A DNA stretch of 64,000 nt. Origin: Crocodylus rhombifer. Lineage: Eukaryota; Chordata; Crocodylia; Crocodylidae. The stretch's first letter is position 1. Every line of letters begins with the position of its first letter. The position numbers were made by a program, and so were the translations under genes. This document shows positions 1 to 11,797 of this stretch, in pieces. Below the pieces are notes generated by a model. It made no database searches. It worked only from the letters and a program-made list of their open reading frames with translations, and was not told the DNA's origin. The DNA is taken from positions 813,662 to 877,661 of the forward strand of contig JAVSML010000046.1 in the NCBI GenBank assembly GCA_038503035.1. The letters are read 5' to 3'.

Positions 1-600
1 TCTTCTCATGCAATCTGGCTGCATTCTGTAATAGTTCCATGTCACATGTATGATACAGGTGCCTGAAACCTGAAAGTCAAACACCCACTTCATTAGCTGT
101 TCTTTATTACAGAACAAACCACTACTAATGGTTAATAGCTATGAAGGGCATTGGGTGTCTCTCAGAGGGCACACAGCCCAGGGTCTATTCATTTTGCACT
201 CTGTCAAGTGAATTAAAATGAAGAGGTGATAGTTTTGGAGAGTTGGGTCACTACAGCATTAAAGTGTGACATCAAGACCAAAAAGGTTCTATTGGTGCAG
301 ATCTGTCAGCTTTTTTTATATAAGTAGGCAGGGCTCTGTCAGAAATGGCTAGAAAGACTGAGTTTTAATTCAATGAAAATGTGATCTGAATCACATTTTT
401 ATTTAATGCTTTTAATTGCCTGTGTTAAAAATTCAGTAGATTAAAGTCAGCCAAATAGCAATGGAGATCCCAGCATTGACTCATAAACCATATGTATCAT
501 GGCAAAGAGAACAGTATAATTAAGAAGAACTGATTTAAAAATCAAAGATTAAAACTGGTAACATCAACCTTAAATCAACAAATAACCCTAAACTCAAGGG
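1..600. other. unique AT-rich DNA, nothing recognised
   Basis: No open frame of useful length, no RNA gene and no transposon end is visible here. It is ordinary AT-rich non-coding sequence that leads into a CR1 stub. Confidence 0.6.
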
Positions 601-692
601 TCTTGGCTGGGGATGGTCCTGCTTCAAGCATGGGGTTGGACTAGATGACCTCCTGTGGTCCCTTCCAATCCTATTTTTCTATAATTCTATAA
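601..692 (+). mobile_element. CR1 LINE 3' end stub
   Basis: The stretch carries the conserved CR1 terminal block: a region reading GGTTGGACTAGATGACCTCC, then GGTCCCTTCCAATCCTA, and a tail of TCTATAATTCTATAATA that matches the decayed octamer repeat (ATTCTATG)n expected at CR1 3' ends. Only about 90 bp remain, as expected for a severely 5'-truncated retrocopy. No coding part is present. Confidence 0.85.
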
Positions 693-840
693 TACAAATT
701 ACAAAGTGCTCTAAGTTACATATTTGGATCCTTCAGTTTAGGTAATTAATGCCAAGAAATCCAGGAGAAGAAAGCTTATAGGACAAAAACTTTAGACTGA
801 TGTATACCAGTATTACAATTCAGAAGGTCCTTACATCACA

Positions 841-1072
841 CATGCCAAAGATGCAGCTCATGGGCTAGATCCAGCCTGCAGAACCCTATCATCTAGCTCA
901 AGGTGCTGTCTGTGGTTCTCAGACTAGCCCCAGGTGCTGCATGAAGCATGCAAGGCCAGGTGTGCAGAGCTGGTATGGGGTGTACATTGGCTTCAGTGCA
1001 TTGGGCTCATTTGTGGGCCTGATCTGGCCTGTGGACCACAGACTGCAAGCCAGATGAGTTTGATAACCCCTG
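841..1072. mobile_element. hAT-like non-autonomous DNA transposon fragment
   Basis: The right end, read on the minus strand, begins CAGGGGTTATCAAACTCATC, a typical hAT terminal sequence, followed by alternating 'ggcc' and 'ggcct' motifs. The left side (CAAAGATGCAGCTCATGGGC) looks like a decayed inverted copy of the same end. The 8-bp flanks do not match, so the left terminus is probably eroded. No transposase is encoded; the 78-residue frame across it has no recognisable domain. Confidence 0.55.
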
Positions 1073-1117
1073 ATTTAGAGGATAAATTATATAATAATAT
1101 ATATAATTATGTAATGG

Positions 1118-2986
1118 GATCAGAGAAGAAGGAAGTTGAGGCACTGTGGGTTAGGATACATGGAGGTTGAAGGGAAAGGGACTTGGTAGTGGGGGCTTGC
1201 TACAGACCACCACACCAAGAGGAAAAACTAGACTTGGAATTCTTGAGGCACCTCTCAGAGACCATATAGTCTAGGGACGTGGTTGTCATGGGGGACTTAA
1301 ACTACATCTGCTAGGAGGAACAGTCAGCCAAATCCAACCATTCACAGAGGTTCTTAACCTGCATGCAGGACCTTCACCTAATGCAGGAGGTATATGGTTC
1401 CACAGTCTCACTAGGGGTAATGTCTTACTGGACTTGATGTTGGCTATGGGGAAGGACCTGGTAGGGCAGCTGCAGATTCGTGGTCACCTTGGGGACAGTG
1501 ATCACCAATCAATCAAATTCACCACACGGCATAGGTTGGGTAAGATAACTAGTAGGGTGGAAGTGCTTGACTTTAGGAAGGCTAACTTCAGTGTGCTTAG
1601 GAGTCTAGTCAATGGCACACTGCAGGATAAGAGTATTGGTGAGATGGGAGTCTAGGAAGGGTAGTCATCCCTAAAGGAAGTGATACTTCGGGCTCAGAAG
1701 GAGATTATCCCAATACAAGGGAAAAGGGGGAAAGGAGCCAAAAAACTTCCTTGGCTAAACAAGGAAATCCAGGGAAGCATAAGGGCAAAAAAGAAGGCAT
1801 ATAGGCAGTGGAAGCAGGGGGAAGCTACCAAGGAGGAGTATATCCACTTGGCCCACATTTGCAGGGAGGCAATTAGAAAGGCCAAGGCAACTACAGAGTT
1901 GAGGCTGGCAATACTAATTAAAGAAAACAAAAAGTATTTTTTTAGGTATGTAGGGAGTAAAAGGAAGGTGCAAGGCAGCATAGGGCCCCTACTGAACAAG
2001 AAGGAGTAATTAGTGACAGACAGGGGAGACAAAGCTGAGCTATTCAATGAGTTTTTTGCCTTGGTGTTCCTAAAACAGGGATCAAGGTAAGTCTCCTAAT
2101 GGGTTCTTAGATGGGCATCAGAGGGCACCAACCCACCAACTGTTGACGCTGGCTTGGTGCAGAGTCACTTGGATGGACTGGATGTGTTTGAGTCAGCAGG
2201 TCCGGATGAGCTACATCCAAGAGTACTGAAGGAATCGACCGGTGTCATAGCAGAACCACTGGCATGGATGTTCAAGAGCTTGTGGCACATGGGTCACGTC
2301 CCAAAGGACTGGAAAAGAGCCAATGTGGTCCCTATTTTCAAGAAGGAGAGGAAGGAGGATCCAAGTAATTATAGGCCAGTTACTGTCAACTCCATCCTTG
2401 GAAAGGTCTTTGAAAAGAGGATCATATCTGTGGGAGCCCAGTGGGAAAAATAATGCAGCAGGGAAGCCAGCATGGATTCATAGCAGGTAGTTCATGCCTG
2501 ACCAATCTGGTTTCCTTTTCTGACAGGGTCACAAAATACTTAGATGCAGGAGTAGAGGTGGATGTCATTTTCTTGGATTTTAGCAAGACCTTCAATATGG
2601 TATCTCATCCTATTCTCATAAATAAATTAAAAGGCTGTGACAGATGTTTACATGGTCCAGTAAGTGGCAAATTGGCTTAGCGGTCGCACCCAGAGAGTGG
2701 TAGTAGATAGGTTGGTATTGACCTGGAAGGATGTGGGTAGCAGGGTCCCGTAGGGTTCAGTCCTTGGACCTGTACTCTTCAATATCTTCATCAGTGACTT
2801 GGATGTGTGTGTGAAGCATACTCTGTCCAAGTTTGCAGACAATACTATTTTGTGGGGTGAAATACACACTCCAGAGGGTAGGGAATGATTGCAGGCAGAC
2901 CTAGACTGGTTAGAAAAGTGGGCAGTATTCAACAGAATGCATCAGCAAACTAACCATACTTTATCATGCATTAGAAGATGCATGAC
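1118..2986 (+). pseudogene. CR1 LINE ORF2 remnant, endonuclease to RT (part 1)
   Basis: Several short frames together follow CR1 ORF2. An endonuclease part includes LWVRIHGG, CYRPPHQEEK and MGDLNY (about 1140-1330). Then come the inter-domain linker (about 1680-2010) and RT motifs: PDELHPRVLKE, DWKRANVVPIFKKE, a FLDFSKTF catalytic box near 2570, and a box near 2845 where FADD reads FADN. Many frameshifts and stops (for example after IHGG near 1168) show it is dead. Part of the coding sequence just before 2945 is deleted. The element is interrupted at 2987 by a solo LTR and resumes at 3894. Confidence 0.9.
2982..2986 (+). repeat. target-site duplication of solo LTR (left)
   Basis: The five bases ATGAC here are repeated exactly at 3889-3893, directly flanking a TG...CA element. 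A 5-bp duplication is the expected size for several retroviral and LTR integrases. Confidence 0.85.
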
Positions 2987-3888
2987 TGTGGCCGTGAGGT
3001 GCTCCCACAGGTTCCCGAAGGAGAGGGGAAAGTCCCCACGGGCCCCAAGACACCCAAGCAGCTCCCCCACCAGGGAAACTCACCTCCAGGGGCACAGCTG
3101 GAGTAGTAGTCGCGGCCATGGCCACGTGAGCCAGCATTACGCTGACTGTTTAATCAGCTGTTTCCTGGGTGGGGAAAAGCCAAACCAATTGTGGCGGCCA
3201 GAACAGCCGCTGCAGGAAGATTTAAAAGCCCCACCAGGACCCAGGGGGAGGAGAGTGAGGGAGCACGCTGGCATGGAGCATGCCAGATGTGCTAAAGCTC
3301 TTGCTGCAGCAGGCAGGAGCAGTGCAGCTGGCTCGGCACTGGCATCCTGAGCAGGGGGAAGTTGAGCCCCTGTAGCAGGCTGGGAGGGAGGAAGCAATCC
3401 CACACCCCTCTCCTTTCCAGCAGTCCATTTTTGGGAGGGAAAAGAACAAATTAGAAGTGTCCATCCAGAGGTGTCAAAGAGGACACCAGCCTACCTAAGC
3501 CCAGCCTGTCAGCATCTGTGGTGGAGACGCTAGCCGTCAGGACAGCCAGGCTAATCCCACTGGAACCCATGCCAACGCTGGTTCCCCCCGGTGAAAGGAG
3601 TCGACTGAGCATGATCAAACCATGGAGGTGGCACCCATTGGATTGGCGTGTGGACGGGGTGTAGGGGAGGTGGAGTCCCATGGAACATCATGCCCGGACA
3701 GTGAGTACTACCATCTCTGGGGGCCCCCAAGAAGATGATCTCCTCCTTTTCATGATGTTCTCCTCCTGAACCCCTCCTTTTCATTCAATAACACCAAGTC
3801 ATGGCAGGAGAGTTGAGGGAAGGGGCCCCGCACCAGATGGATAGTACATCACTCAACGTAGACCCTACCTAAGGCACCTTGTATCACA
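2987..3888 (+). mobile_element. solo LTR of an endogenous retrovirus-like element
   Basis: The 902-bp block starts TGTGGCCGTG and ends TTGTATCACA, so it has the TG...CA termini of an LTR, and it is flanked by perfect ATGAC duplications. A TATA-like box (GATTTAAAAGCC, about 3219-3230) lies in its first third. A weak polyadenylation-like AATAAC occurs at 3787, where AATAAA would be expected. No internal coding region is present, so it is a solo LTR left by recombination. It sits inside CR1 ORF2, whose reading resumes correctly on the far side, so it inserted after the CR1. Orientation is inferred from the TATA and poly(A)-like order. The open frames inside it are accidental. Confidence 0.8.
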
Positions 3889-3893
3889 ATGAC

Positions 3894-4462
3894 AAATAGA
3901 TCCAAGTAGGTGATACTTCCCCTCTATGCAGCATTGGTCAGAACACAGTTGGAGTACTGCGTCCAGTTTTGGGCACCGTACTTCAAGAAGGATGTTGATA
4001 GACTCGAGAGGTTCCAACAGAGGGCCACTTGTATGGTTAAGGGCTTACAGGACAAGCCCTATGAGGAGAGACTAAGGACCTGGACCTCTTCAGCCTCTGC
4101 AAGAGAAGACTGAGAGGTGATCTTGTGGCTGCCCACAAATGACACAGCAAGGGACTGGAGATGCTCTGTTCACCAGGGTGCCTGTTGGGGTAACAAGGAA
4201 CAATGGTCACAAACTGACATAGAGCAGATTTAGGCTAGATATCAGGAAAAACTTCTTCATGGTATGGGTGGCCAAAATTTGAAATGGGCTTCCAAGGGAG
4301 GTGGTGCTTTTAAAGACCCCTACCTTGGGGGTCTTTAAGAGAATGCTGGACAGGCATCTGGCTGGGGTCATCTGACCCCAGCATTCTTTTGTACCTAAGC
4401 AAGTGTTTGGACTCAATGATATGCTGAGGTCCCTTCTGACCATAGCATCTACGAATCTATAA
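3894..4462 (+). pseudogene. CR1 LINE ORF2 C-terminus and 3' end (part 2)
   Basis: Immediately after the LTR duplication the CR1 C-terminal region resumes: a [14 protein letters not shown] segment, [27 protein letters not shown] and PYEERLR (3910-4080). It continues through the RLDIRKNFF-like and W.GLP.EVV-like segments to about 4350. The 3' end has GGACTCAATGATATGCTGAG, GGTCCCTTCTGACC and a tail near 4445-4462 (ATCTACGAATCTATAAATTC). Several stops and frameshifts are present. Confidence 0.88.
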
Positions 4463-4505
4463 ATTCGCTTTAATAATAAACTGACTCTTCCAAATAAAAC
4501 TAAAC

Positions 4506-4977
4506 AGCTGCATCCACACAAGTGTAGGCATTTCTTTCCCTGGAAACAAGAAGCAGCAGCACACCTCATGCCACTGCTAATTGTTCCTGGGGAACGTCCA
4601 TGTCATGTGCCCTCTGGCATACAGCAGATTACCCCAGGTGGGGTAGGGGAGACTGGGGCCAACAACTGTGCTAGCCCCAGCACCCTCGCCTGGGGTTCTG
4701 GGGGCCAGGGAAACTGCAGACACAGTGCTCCTGCATCTGGGAGCCTGGCCACTAGCTGGAGTGTGGCTCCAGTTTTGGGTGGTGCACACCACCTTCATTT
4801 GCTCCACCCCACTTTTTTCTGCACAGGTTTTTTTGACCCCGGGATCTCTGGAGACCAACCAAAAAACCCAACATTATAAGGTAGCAGCATGGGGAATGCC
4901 TGAATGTGTGGTGTATGGGACCACAGGTGGGTCTGTGGCACCACATATAACATGGCTGCACCTGTCTGGACACAGCC
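4506..4977. mobile_element. GC-rich inverted-repeat element, copy 1
   Basis: The ends are imperfect inverted repeats: AGCTGCATCCACACAAGTG on the left and, reversed, GGCTGTGTCCAGACAGGTG on the right. The core is GC-rich and shares ordered blocks with elements at 31.2, 38.9 and 41.6 kb: CCCTGGGGAA-like, TACCCCAGGTGGGGTAGG, GGGTCAAAAAAACC-like and ATGTGTGGTGTATGGGACCAC. I infer a non-autonomous DNA transposon, perhaps hAT-related. The open frames of 76-132 residues across it do not match any family I know. Confidence 0.65.
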
Positions 4978-5535
4978 AACAATGTTACAGTACAAAACTG
5001 AGTAATAATTGCAGGTGCAAAGTTAAAAAAAGATCTGCAAGCTGCTTTTATTTCACAATTGTTTAATAATTGACATTCCTCTTTTCTTCCAAGGGCCTTT
5101 CAAAATTCTTCAAAACAAAAAAGTTGTAGCTTGCTACTTTATACTGCACAAACCTGATGATTCAAAATATGCCAATCATTATCACTCTAACATATTTCTC
5201 TTAGCTGTTTGACTTTTAAAGATCAAAGAAATTTCATTGGCTGATTTTATTCTTAAAGTTTATTCTGTGTATGCAGAATGCTGCAAATCCACTTTGGCCC
5301 AGTCCTTTATTTTATTATTTTAAGTGTACAGTGTAGTAAGAAGCCTGAAAAATCATGTATTTTGCCTAAGTACAGAATGGAGACAGCACTTATCACCTTC
5401 TTTATATTGCCCCATCAGCGTGGCTAGGTTCTTAACATACTGGACTACCCATTCTCTTCAGTCGTTTCTTCCTGAAAAAATGCAAATTAATTCTTACTGT
5501 CTGAAAGGGCAATAGTTTTTCCTGATGAGTGCCTA
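4978..5535. other. unique AT-rich DNA, nothing recognised
   Basis: Low-GC sequence without transposon ends or domain-like frames. The 63-residue open frame near 5324-5515 has no recognisable motif. Confidence 0.5.
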
Positions 5536-5547
5536 CCCAATGGGATC

Positions 5548-5647
5548 AAGATAGCCAAGTTTCTTTGGGTAGATCCAGTATCTTTTTGGATTTACCCAAA
5601 GAACCTTGTCTGCCTATGTCCTTAGACAAACACGGCTACAACCTACA
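5548..5647 (-). mobile_element. short interspersed repeat with internal hairpin
   Basis: On the minus strand the 5' part reads GGGTGTAGGTTGTAGCCGTG, then AGGACATAGGCAGACAAGG and TTCTTTGGGTAAATCC. It then turns back on itself, as TTCTTTGGGTAGATCC also occurs on the plus strand near 5561-5576. The insertion is flanked by near-identical 12-bp sequences (CCCAATGGGATC at 5536-5547 and CCCAATAGGATC at 5646-5657), which I take as a target-site duplication. The same repeat occurs at 12851 and 27646. Confidence 0.65.
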
Positions 5648-5650
5648 CCC

Positions 5651-5938
5651 AATAGGATCCTAGTTGAGACTCCATTCATACAGATCATTATGAAGCCACA
5701 GATATAAATAGCTTTTTTCCTTACTCAGCTGAATTGGCTTAACAACACTATATTGATAATTACATTGATCTGGGAAGTTTTGACTAGACTACAAGCAACA
5801 TCCAGTAATGCCTCAGTCTTCTCTGTACGGTGGTGCTAAACAGCAATGACTTAAGTCCAGGCATTTAAGATAAAAATTAAGAATAGAAACCATTGATGAA
5901 GACCACAGGTAACAAAGTCCCTTGCATATAGTCAAGCT
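5651..5938. other. unique DNA
   Basis: Nothing recognisable on either strand. Confidence 0.4.
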
Positions 5939-6236
5939 GGCTGCATCTACATGAGACACTGACTACGCAATAGCTCATTACTAATACACAGTAACTCATG
6001 ACTACTGCACAGTAGTGTCACATGGCATGAAATGTGACACAATGCTACTGTCCAGTAGTAATGAGCTACTGTACAGTCAGCATCACCAAAAAGCCATTCA
6101 GGGTCAGTACTGTGCAGTAACACCGGTTACTGCATATTTATTTAGTACTCGCATATGCATACTAAGTACACATATGCAAGTCCTAAATGACAGCATGGTA
6201 GCAACTGTGCAGTCAGCATCTTGTGTAGACGTGGCC
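5939..6236. mobile_element. MITE with TCTACAC-type inverted repeats
   Basis: The left end reads GGCTGCATCTACATGAGACA and the right end, reversed, GGCCACGTCTACACAAGATG. The similarity continues inward to CTGACT on both sides, giving roughly 26-bp terminal inverted repeats. The interior is rich in short palindromic words such as GCACAGTAGTG, CAGTAGTAATGAGC and TACTGTGCAGTA. It has no coding capacity. Flanking 8-mers do not match, so the target duplication is not confirmed. Confidence 0.7.
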
Positions 6237-6244
6237 GCTGAGTG

Positions 6245-7196
6245 AAAAACATTGCTGCATGTGATTTCCATATCCCTGAGCTATCCAACTCCCAACATTT
6301 AAACAATCTGAAAGTATGTAAAATGTAGACAGATTAGTCCTCTAGATTTTTTCCATTCCAAAGTCTGTGACGGAACTTCAGAACATCTGCTCAGTTTCAC
6401 ACCATGTCTTCAACTTTATCAGTGATTTTCATTGCTTTTGGAATCTTTGCACAGAAGGTAAATGGCTACATAAGCCACAATACTTCATACATTTCAAAGA
6501 GAAATGGTGAGGACTTGAAAGTTATTGAGAGTCTGAGGAAAGGTTTACACTGTTTTGGACACTGATAGGCAGCACTCCTGAGAAAACATGCCCCACCGAC
6601 TCTTCCTGTGTGCCACGTGCTGAAGAAAGATCACGAAGCTGCTTTTTGCCACATATCCAGAATGCATCAAGTGTCAGTCTCACTCATTTACAGAGGTGTC
6701 CATCCAGTGCCACTCTTATGTTGACTATATGGCATTTTTTGGCATCAGGTACATGTAAAGCAGGAACAGGGGGATAAGATGTGTTTTTTACAGCAGCACA
6801 TCCTATTACTGTCCTAAGGAATATGAAATACAGTGCATTACATAGCAGACCAGGGGTTTTACTGTGTCCTTCTGTGTGTAATTTTAAGACCTCTGATAGT
6901 TAAGAATTTTAGCAAAAATCAGTTCTGAGGTAGCTGAAGACAATGCTGCTCCATGACGAAAATATCTAGGGGGCATTATTAAAAAGTAGTGGCATCATAC
7001 CCAGAAAAGTTGTAGCTGAGGTACCAAAGATTTTCCCTTTACTTGTAATAGGTGGTCACTGTGGTATGTCAGTAAAAGAAAAGATGTTGGTTTCTTATTG
7101 GCAACAGTCAAACAGATTTCAGTGACTTACAACAAGAAAAAGGAAATGTAGTATTTTAGTCCTTTCTAGCACTTTAATAAGTTAACTAAACCCTGT
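6245..7196. other. unique DNA with a possible secretory leader-like mini-frame
   Basis: Mostly AT-rich non-coding sequence. One detail at 6404-6457 is an 18-codon frame in a good start context (ACCATG) with a hydrophobic leader-like translation, followed exactly by a donor-like AAG/GTAAAT. No convincing downstream exon was seen, so I do not call a gene. Confidence 0.4.
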
Positions 7197-7451
7197 GGGC
7201 ATGTCTACACATTAATTAATGCACCTTTTCTACTGCACATTAAATTTAGTATCTCCAGTGTGAGGTACTAAATGAACGCGCATTAGACTGTGCTAATGTG
7301 CAGTGGTACATTTGCATGCCTTTTTAGTGACAGTTAATGTGAAGTAGACTATTTTACTGCACATTGGCATAATGTCATGGTTTTTTACATGATGCTTTAA
7401 CGCATAGTAAAATAGTGTACTGTGCATTAAAGCGCACATGTAGATGCACCC
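7197..7451. mobile_element. MITE with TCTACAC-type inverted repeats
   Basis: The left end GGGCATGTCTACACATTAAT mirrors the right end, which reversed reads GGGTGCATCTACATGTGCGC. Internal words (TTAATGCAC, GTGCATTAAAGCGCAC) are also partly palindromic. At 255 bp and without coding capacity, it belongs with the elements at 5.9, 24.6, 25.1, 32.7, 47.8 and 60.6 kb. Confidence 0.75.
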
Positions 7452-8600
7452 ACAGACTTTTCAGCTGGGCTTCCACATGTTAACCCATTAAACATATACT
7501 TCCTTATACTTGCATAATGCCTGTCAATACACAGAATTTATTATTATACAGTACCAAGCAGGAGGTTTGTGAAAGATAAACTAGAAAAATGTCTCTAGCA
7601 GTTCTTTTGAAGAACTTCAAAAACACTGCCAAACTCCAATAAGGATTTAAAATACCCTAAATGGCTGAGCTTGCAGTGGATCATACACTTGTAACCCTGC
7701 ACATGATCCTGTATTAGCTTGATGAAGAATTGAGGAGTCTGTCCAAACAAAAAGGAATGTTAAATTCTTTGTACAGTTTGGATAAATATTATTAAGATTA
7801 TACTGAGGAGATTATACTGATTTGTAATTGTATAATCCATTAAAATATTTAAAAGTTTGCTGGACTTTACAGCCAACCCTGCAACTGTAAAATTAGCTCA
7901 AATTATTGCATGAGCTCCTTGCGAAACTTGGAAAGGTTTTTCAAAATTCCACAGGGGATATTAACATTTTTTTCTTACCACCTAATCTCATATATTCACA
8001 TGCTCTTTCTACCCCATGATGTTCTGCACAAACAGAATTACACCTGGTCACTTGACATCAGATGTGAATAAAAGCTCAAAGCACCTCTTCTAAGAAATAT
8101 TCATAGCTGATGAGTCCAGAATTTGAAGGAGCATGCTCTGAGTAGTGATATGCTTTCTGATATGCAGGTACAAAATACACTTTATCGAACATTTGAAATC
8201 ATCCAGTTAATAAAAATTTGTAATATGTTTAATGGGCCTCACTAGTAGGTAGCATCCTAATCCATTCAATACTTTGTACTTGGCCTGAGCTTGAGTCTTG
8301 AAAAGGGCAATAAAACAGACATTAAAGGCATTTCAAATCTCTGCCACAGACTTATAAGTGTATTGTCATGCCCACCATGAGCTTCACCCCAATCAGGATC
8401 CCAAAGATAGTTATTCCTGCACCCTGATCTCAATGCACACTTTAATACACACTGGCAGAACTGGGGTCCATGAAAAATTAAGTTTCTATATAAAATCATA
8501 GTGGTATCCACATTTTATAGAATAACCAAGGCATAACAATACTCATCCAGGAAGTAAAATACCCAGGTTCCTTGCCCTCCTGAGTAACAGATTAAAAAAA
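7452..8600. other. unique AT-rich DNA, nothing recognised
   Basis: No repeat terminus, no domain and no RNA gene is visible. The 81-residue minus-strand frame at 8266-8511 has no recognisable motif. Confidence 0.5.
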
Positions 8601-8614
8601 TAGTGTCCCTCACT

Positions 8615-9175
8615 TATCAGCCAAGTGCCCCATTCACCAGGCTATAGGTTATTTAGGGTGGTGAGTAGACTCCGCCCATCTCGTCAAAACTGTGCAACAA
8701 AGAATTCAAGAGTTATTAGTGGAGAGAGAGAGAGAGTTTGCAAGTGCATAAGGGAGTATGACTCAATTTAGTTGTTTGGGACATCTTGTTAAGCGTGTTA
8801 AAACAGATGAGGGGAAGTCCTTGGTACTGGTCTCTGCTATAGGGACTGTTTTTCTATTTTAGCTGATGACTCTTTTATGTAAAATGCATAAACAATCCAA
8901 GGAAAATGGACCAGAATGTAGGATTTCTTCCTCATAGCTGAGTGCCCTAGCCACTAGGCTACAATATCACTCTCCCACCCAATCAATTTTGAATTTTTTT
9001 TACACAGTACAATAATTTCAACAGGAGGGATCAAAGAGTGCCTCACCACCCCCAGTTGGGTTTTTAGAGCACGCTCTTGGAAAACAGAAAATCCTCTTAG
9101 GCTGAGGAAGGGCATTGAATCAGGGTCTTTTTACATCCCAGGTGTGCACTCTAATCACTAAGAGATGTATGGGCA
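8615..9175 (-). repeat. cluster of tRNA-SINE-like box fragments
   Basis: Three stretches resemble the tRNA-like part of amniote SINEs: 8620-8645 (GTGCCCCATTCACCAGGCTA), 8938-8962 (AGTGCCCTAGCCACTAGGCT) and about 9105-9165 (GGCATTGAATCAGGGTC ... TGCACTCTAATCACTAAG). They look like decayed 'gaaccc...ccaggt...gtgcyctaaccactaggct' blocks. I cannot assign a named SINE family. Between them is ordinary AT-rich sequence. Confidence 0.35.
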
Positions 9176-10857
9176 GCAAAGCTACCATACATTAAAGGAG
9201 TGAGCTCTGCTCCCTTCTTTGAGCAAATGATTGCAAATGTCTACTCTTATGGATCCCAAGTAAACAGAGGCATCTACATCCAAAGAGGGAAGGGATTAAA
9301 GATACAACCCTCCCTTTAGTATTTCTCCCTGTCCAGTTCTGTGCACCTCCCCGTTCAATATTCCAGCTAGTCTAGATTCTTTTTTGAGGCACCTAAATCA
9401 CCCTATGCATTGTACAGGAAGCCTGGGCAACTGTCTCAGGATTATGGATTCCACTTTAGGGTTGGTGGCTACATCTATCTTTCAGGCCTTAAGTTCTTTC
9501 TGTACATGAACAGGGTGTTCAGGCATGGATGTTGTTATTAGGCTACAGAACACTGGATATCAGAATTGAATGCAATATAGTAAAAAGGAAATGCCACAAT
9601 GGCTTTTGATTGCCTGTGCAGAGGCTTCATATCATGGGCCAGTTTGTATTATAAGATAATTCCCACTAGTGACTCACAAAGAGGACCAATTAACAATTGA
9701 GGTTAATAAAAGTGTGGGGGGAAGATTTTTATGGACTTGGATTGGTGGATTTGACCCTCCTTTCCTTGGGAAATCAGTACTGGAAAGGGCCTATGAGCAG
9801 ACTTCATAGAAAAACACAATTCAGAAGTGATTTATAACAGGATTTTTTGTTTTAATTCACCAACCATGACCAATTTTTTTCAAAGGATGATTTATGGAAT
9901 GCAAGATGGAGATAATAACCATGCATAAGTACACATATTTGCAGCATACTACACTTAGGCAGGAAAGGAACTGAACAAGTATATGATTTCAAGTAGAAAA
10001 AGATGAAGCTGGATAAAGGCAAAAGAATTATTATATTTTTTAATAATAGAAACAGTGAAAGCCTCATTTCTCAGGCAATTTAAAATTAGACAGGATGAAA
10101 TACTGGAAAATGTACAGTAGAGAATAACTGAGCATTGGCAGGGGAATGAATGATATGACTCAATAGACTTTCAACTATCTCTCTAGGATTCTAAGGAAGA
10201 ATGAAATAAATTGTTCAGGAAATGAAATGGCCTTTTCAGTCTTCTAGGGAACTGGAAAACAATGAAAAGTTAAGAAACAATTGAAGTGAAACTGTAAAGT
10301 ATTCTAAGTTCAAATTTTAAAACTTATACAAAAATTTTTTAAACACAAAATTAACTGATAAACTTTAAAAAGGGAAGAAAACTCAGTACATTCTGTTTAT
10401 TCTTTTTTGCATGGATTCTTCCTCTGCAGGATTTAAAACTAATCGTTCTAGCATTGCATGAGTTGATAAGAAAGAAAGTGAATAACAATTTTTGCCAGAG
10501 ACTTAATAACAACACAGTCAAAGTGCTAGGTTGTGCTGCTGTAAAAACATACCCCATCCCTTACTCCTGTTTTGCATGTACCTCATGCCAAAAAGTGTCA
10601 TATAGTTGACATAAGTGGCACTGGACAAAAAACTTTGTTCAGATTTGAATTCTTCCTCCTCTCATCATCATTCTTTAACAGTACAGTGATTCAAGGAAAA
10701 CACCAAACCCAGACAAATAAACTCTGGATGATGGACCATTTAAAAAAGAAAAAAGAAAAAAGAAGAAGATTCACTTTCCCATGAACTGTATGCATCTCCA
10801 GAGAAGAACAGGCCCAGGAAGGATGCAAGTCCCCCGACTGTTAGTTCAGGCCTAGTC
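9176..10857. other. unique AT-rich DNA, nothing recognised
   Basis: Low-GC sequence with poly-A and poly-T runs. Short open frames at 9852-10067, 10351-10557 and 10572-10784 are AT-driven and show no domain. Confidence 0.5.
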
Positions 10858-11797
10858 GACGTGGGAGGGTGTGGGCAGCGGAGTCCCCCAGAGCTCAGTC
10901 CTTGGCCCGGTGCTGTTCAATATCTTCATTAGCGACCTGGACAAGGGTGTGGAGAGCACCCTGTTCAAGTTCGCTGATGACACCAAGCTGTGGGGTAAAG
11001 TGAACACACCAGCAGGCAGGGACTGCATCCAGGCAGACCCGGATAGGTTAGAGAAGTGGGCGGATCTGAACAGGATGCGGTTCAACAAGGACAAATGCAG
11101 GGTGCTGCACCTGGGGAGAGGGAACCAGCATTATGGTTATAGGGATCTTGGAGTTGGGATTGACTCCAGGATGAATATGCGTTGCCAATGTGACGAAGCA
11201 CTAGGCAGAGCCAACTGCACCCTGTCATACATCAACAGGGGCATCACTAACAGGTCCAGAGAGGTCTTGCTCCCCCTCTATGCGGCGCTGGTCAGGCCGC
11301 AGCTGCACTTCAAGAAAGACATGGAGAACCTGGAGAAGGTCCAGAGGAGGCCACTCATATGGTTGAGGGCCTCCGTGGCCAGCCCTATGAGGAGAGGCTG
11401 AGGGACCTGAATCTCTTCAGTCTCCACAAGAGGAGACTGAGAGGGGATCTTGTGGCTGCCTACAACCTTATCGGGGCCACCAGCAGGGACTCGGGGAAAG
11501 TCTGTTCACCAGGGCCCCCCTTGGAGTCACCAGGGACAATGGCCACAAGCTGAGGGAGGATAGGTTTAGGTTAGATATTAGGAAGAACTACTTCAGTGTA
11601 AGGGTGGCCAGAGCCTGGAATGGGCTTCCCAGAGAGGTGGTGCTCTCACCTTCCCTGGAGATCTTCAAGAGGAGACTGGATATGCACCGGGCTGGGGTCT
11701 TATGACCCCTGCCACCCCCAGTGCTCCTTCCTGCCCATAGCGGGGGGTTGAACTAGATGATCTGTCTAGGTCCCTTCCCACTCAGTGATTCTATGAT
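10858..11797 (+). pseudogene. 5'-truncated CR1 LINE: RT palm to 3' end
   Basis: The insertion starts within the RT domain just before the GVPQGS box (here GVPQSS, near 10881). It continues with [13 protein letters not shown], the catalytic FADDTKLWG box near 10970-10996, QADPDRLEKWADLNRM, the [21 protein letters not shown] segment and the [19 protein letters not shown] segment near 11400-11450. A frameshift near 11330-11360 and other lesions break it. The 3' end has GAACTAGATGATCTGTCTAGG and the classical tail TCTATGATTCTA ending at about 11797. It is one of the less decayed copies in the first 40 kb. Confidence 0.92.
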
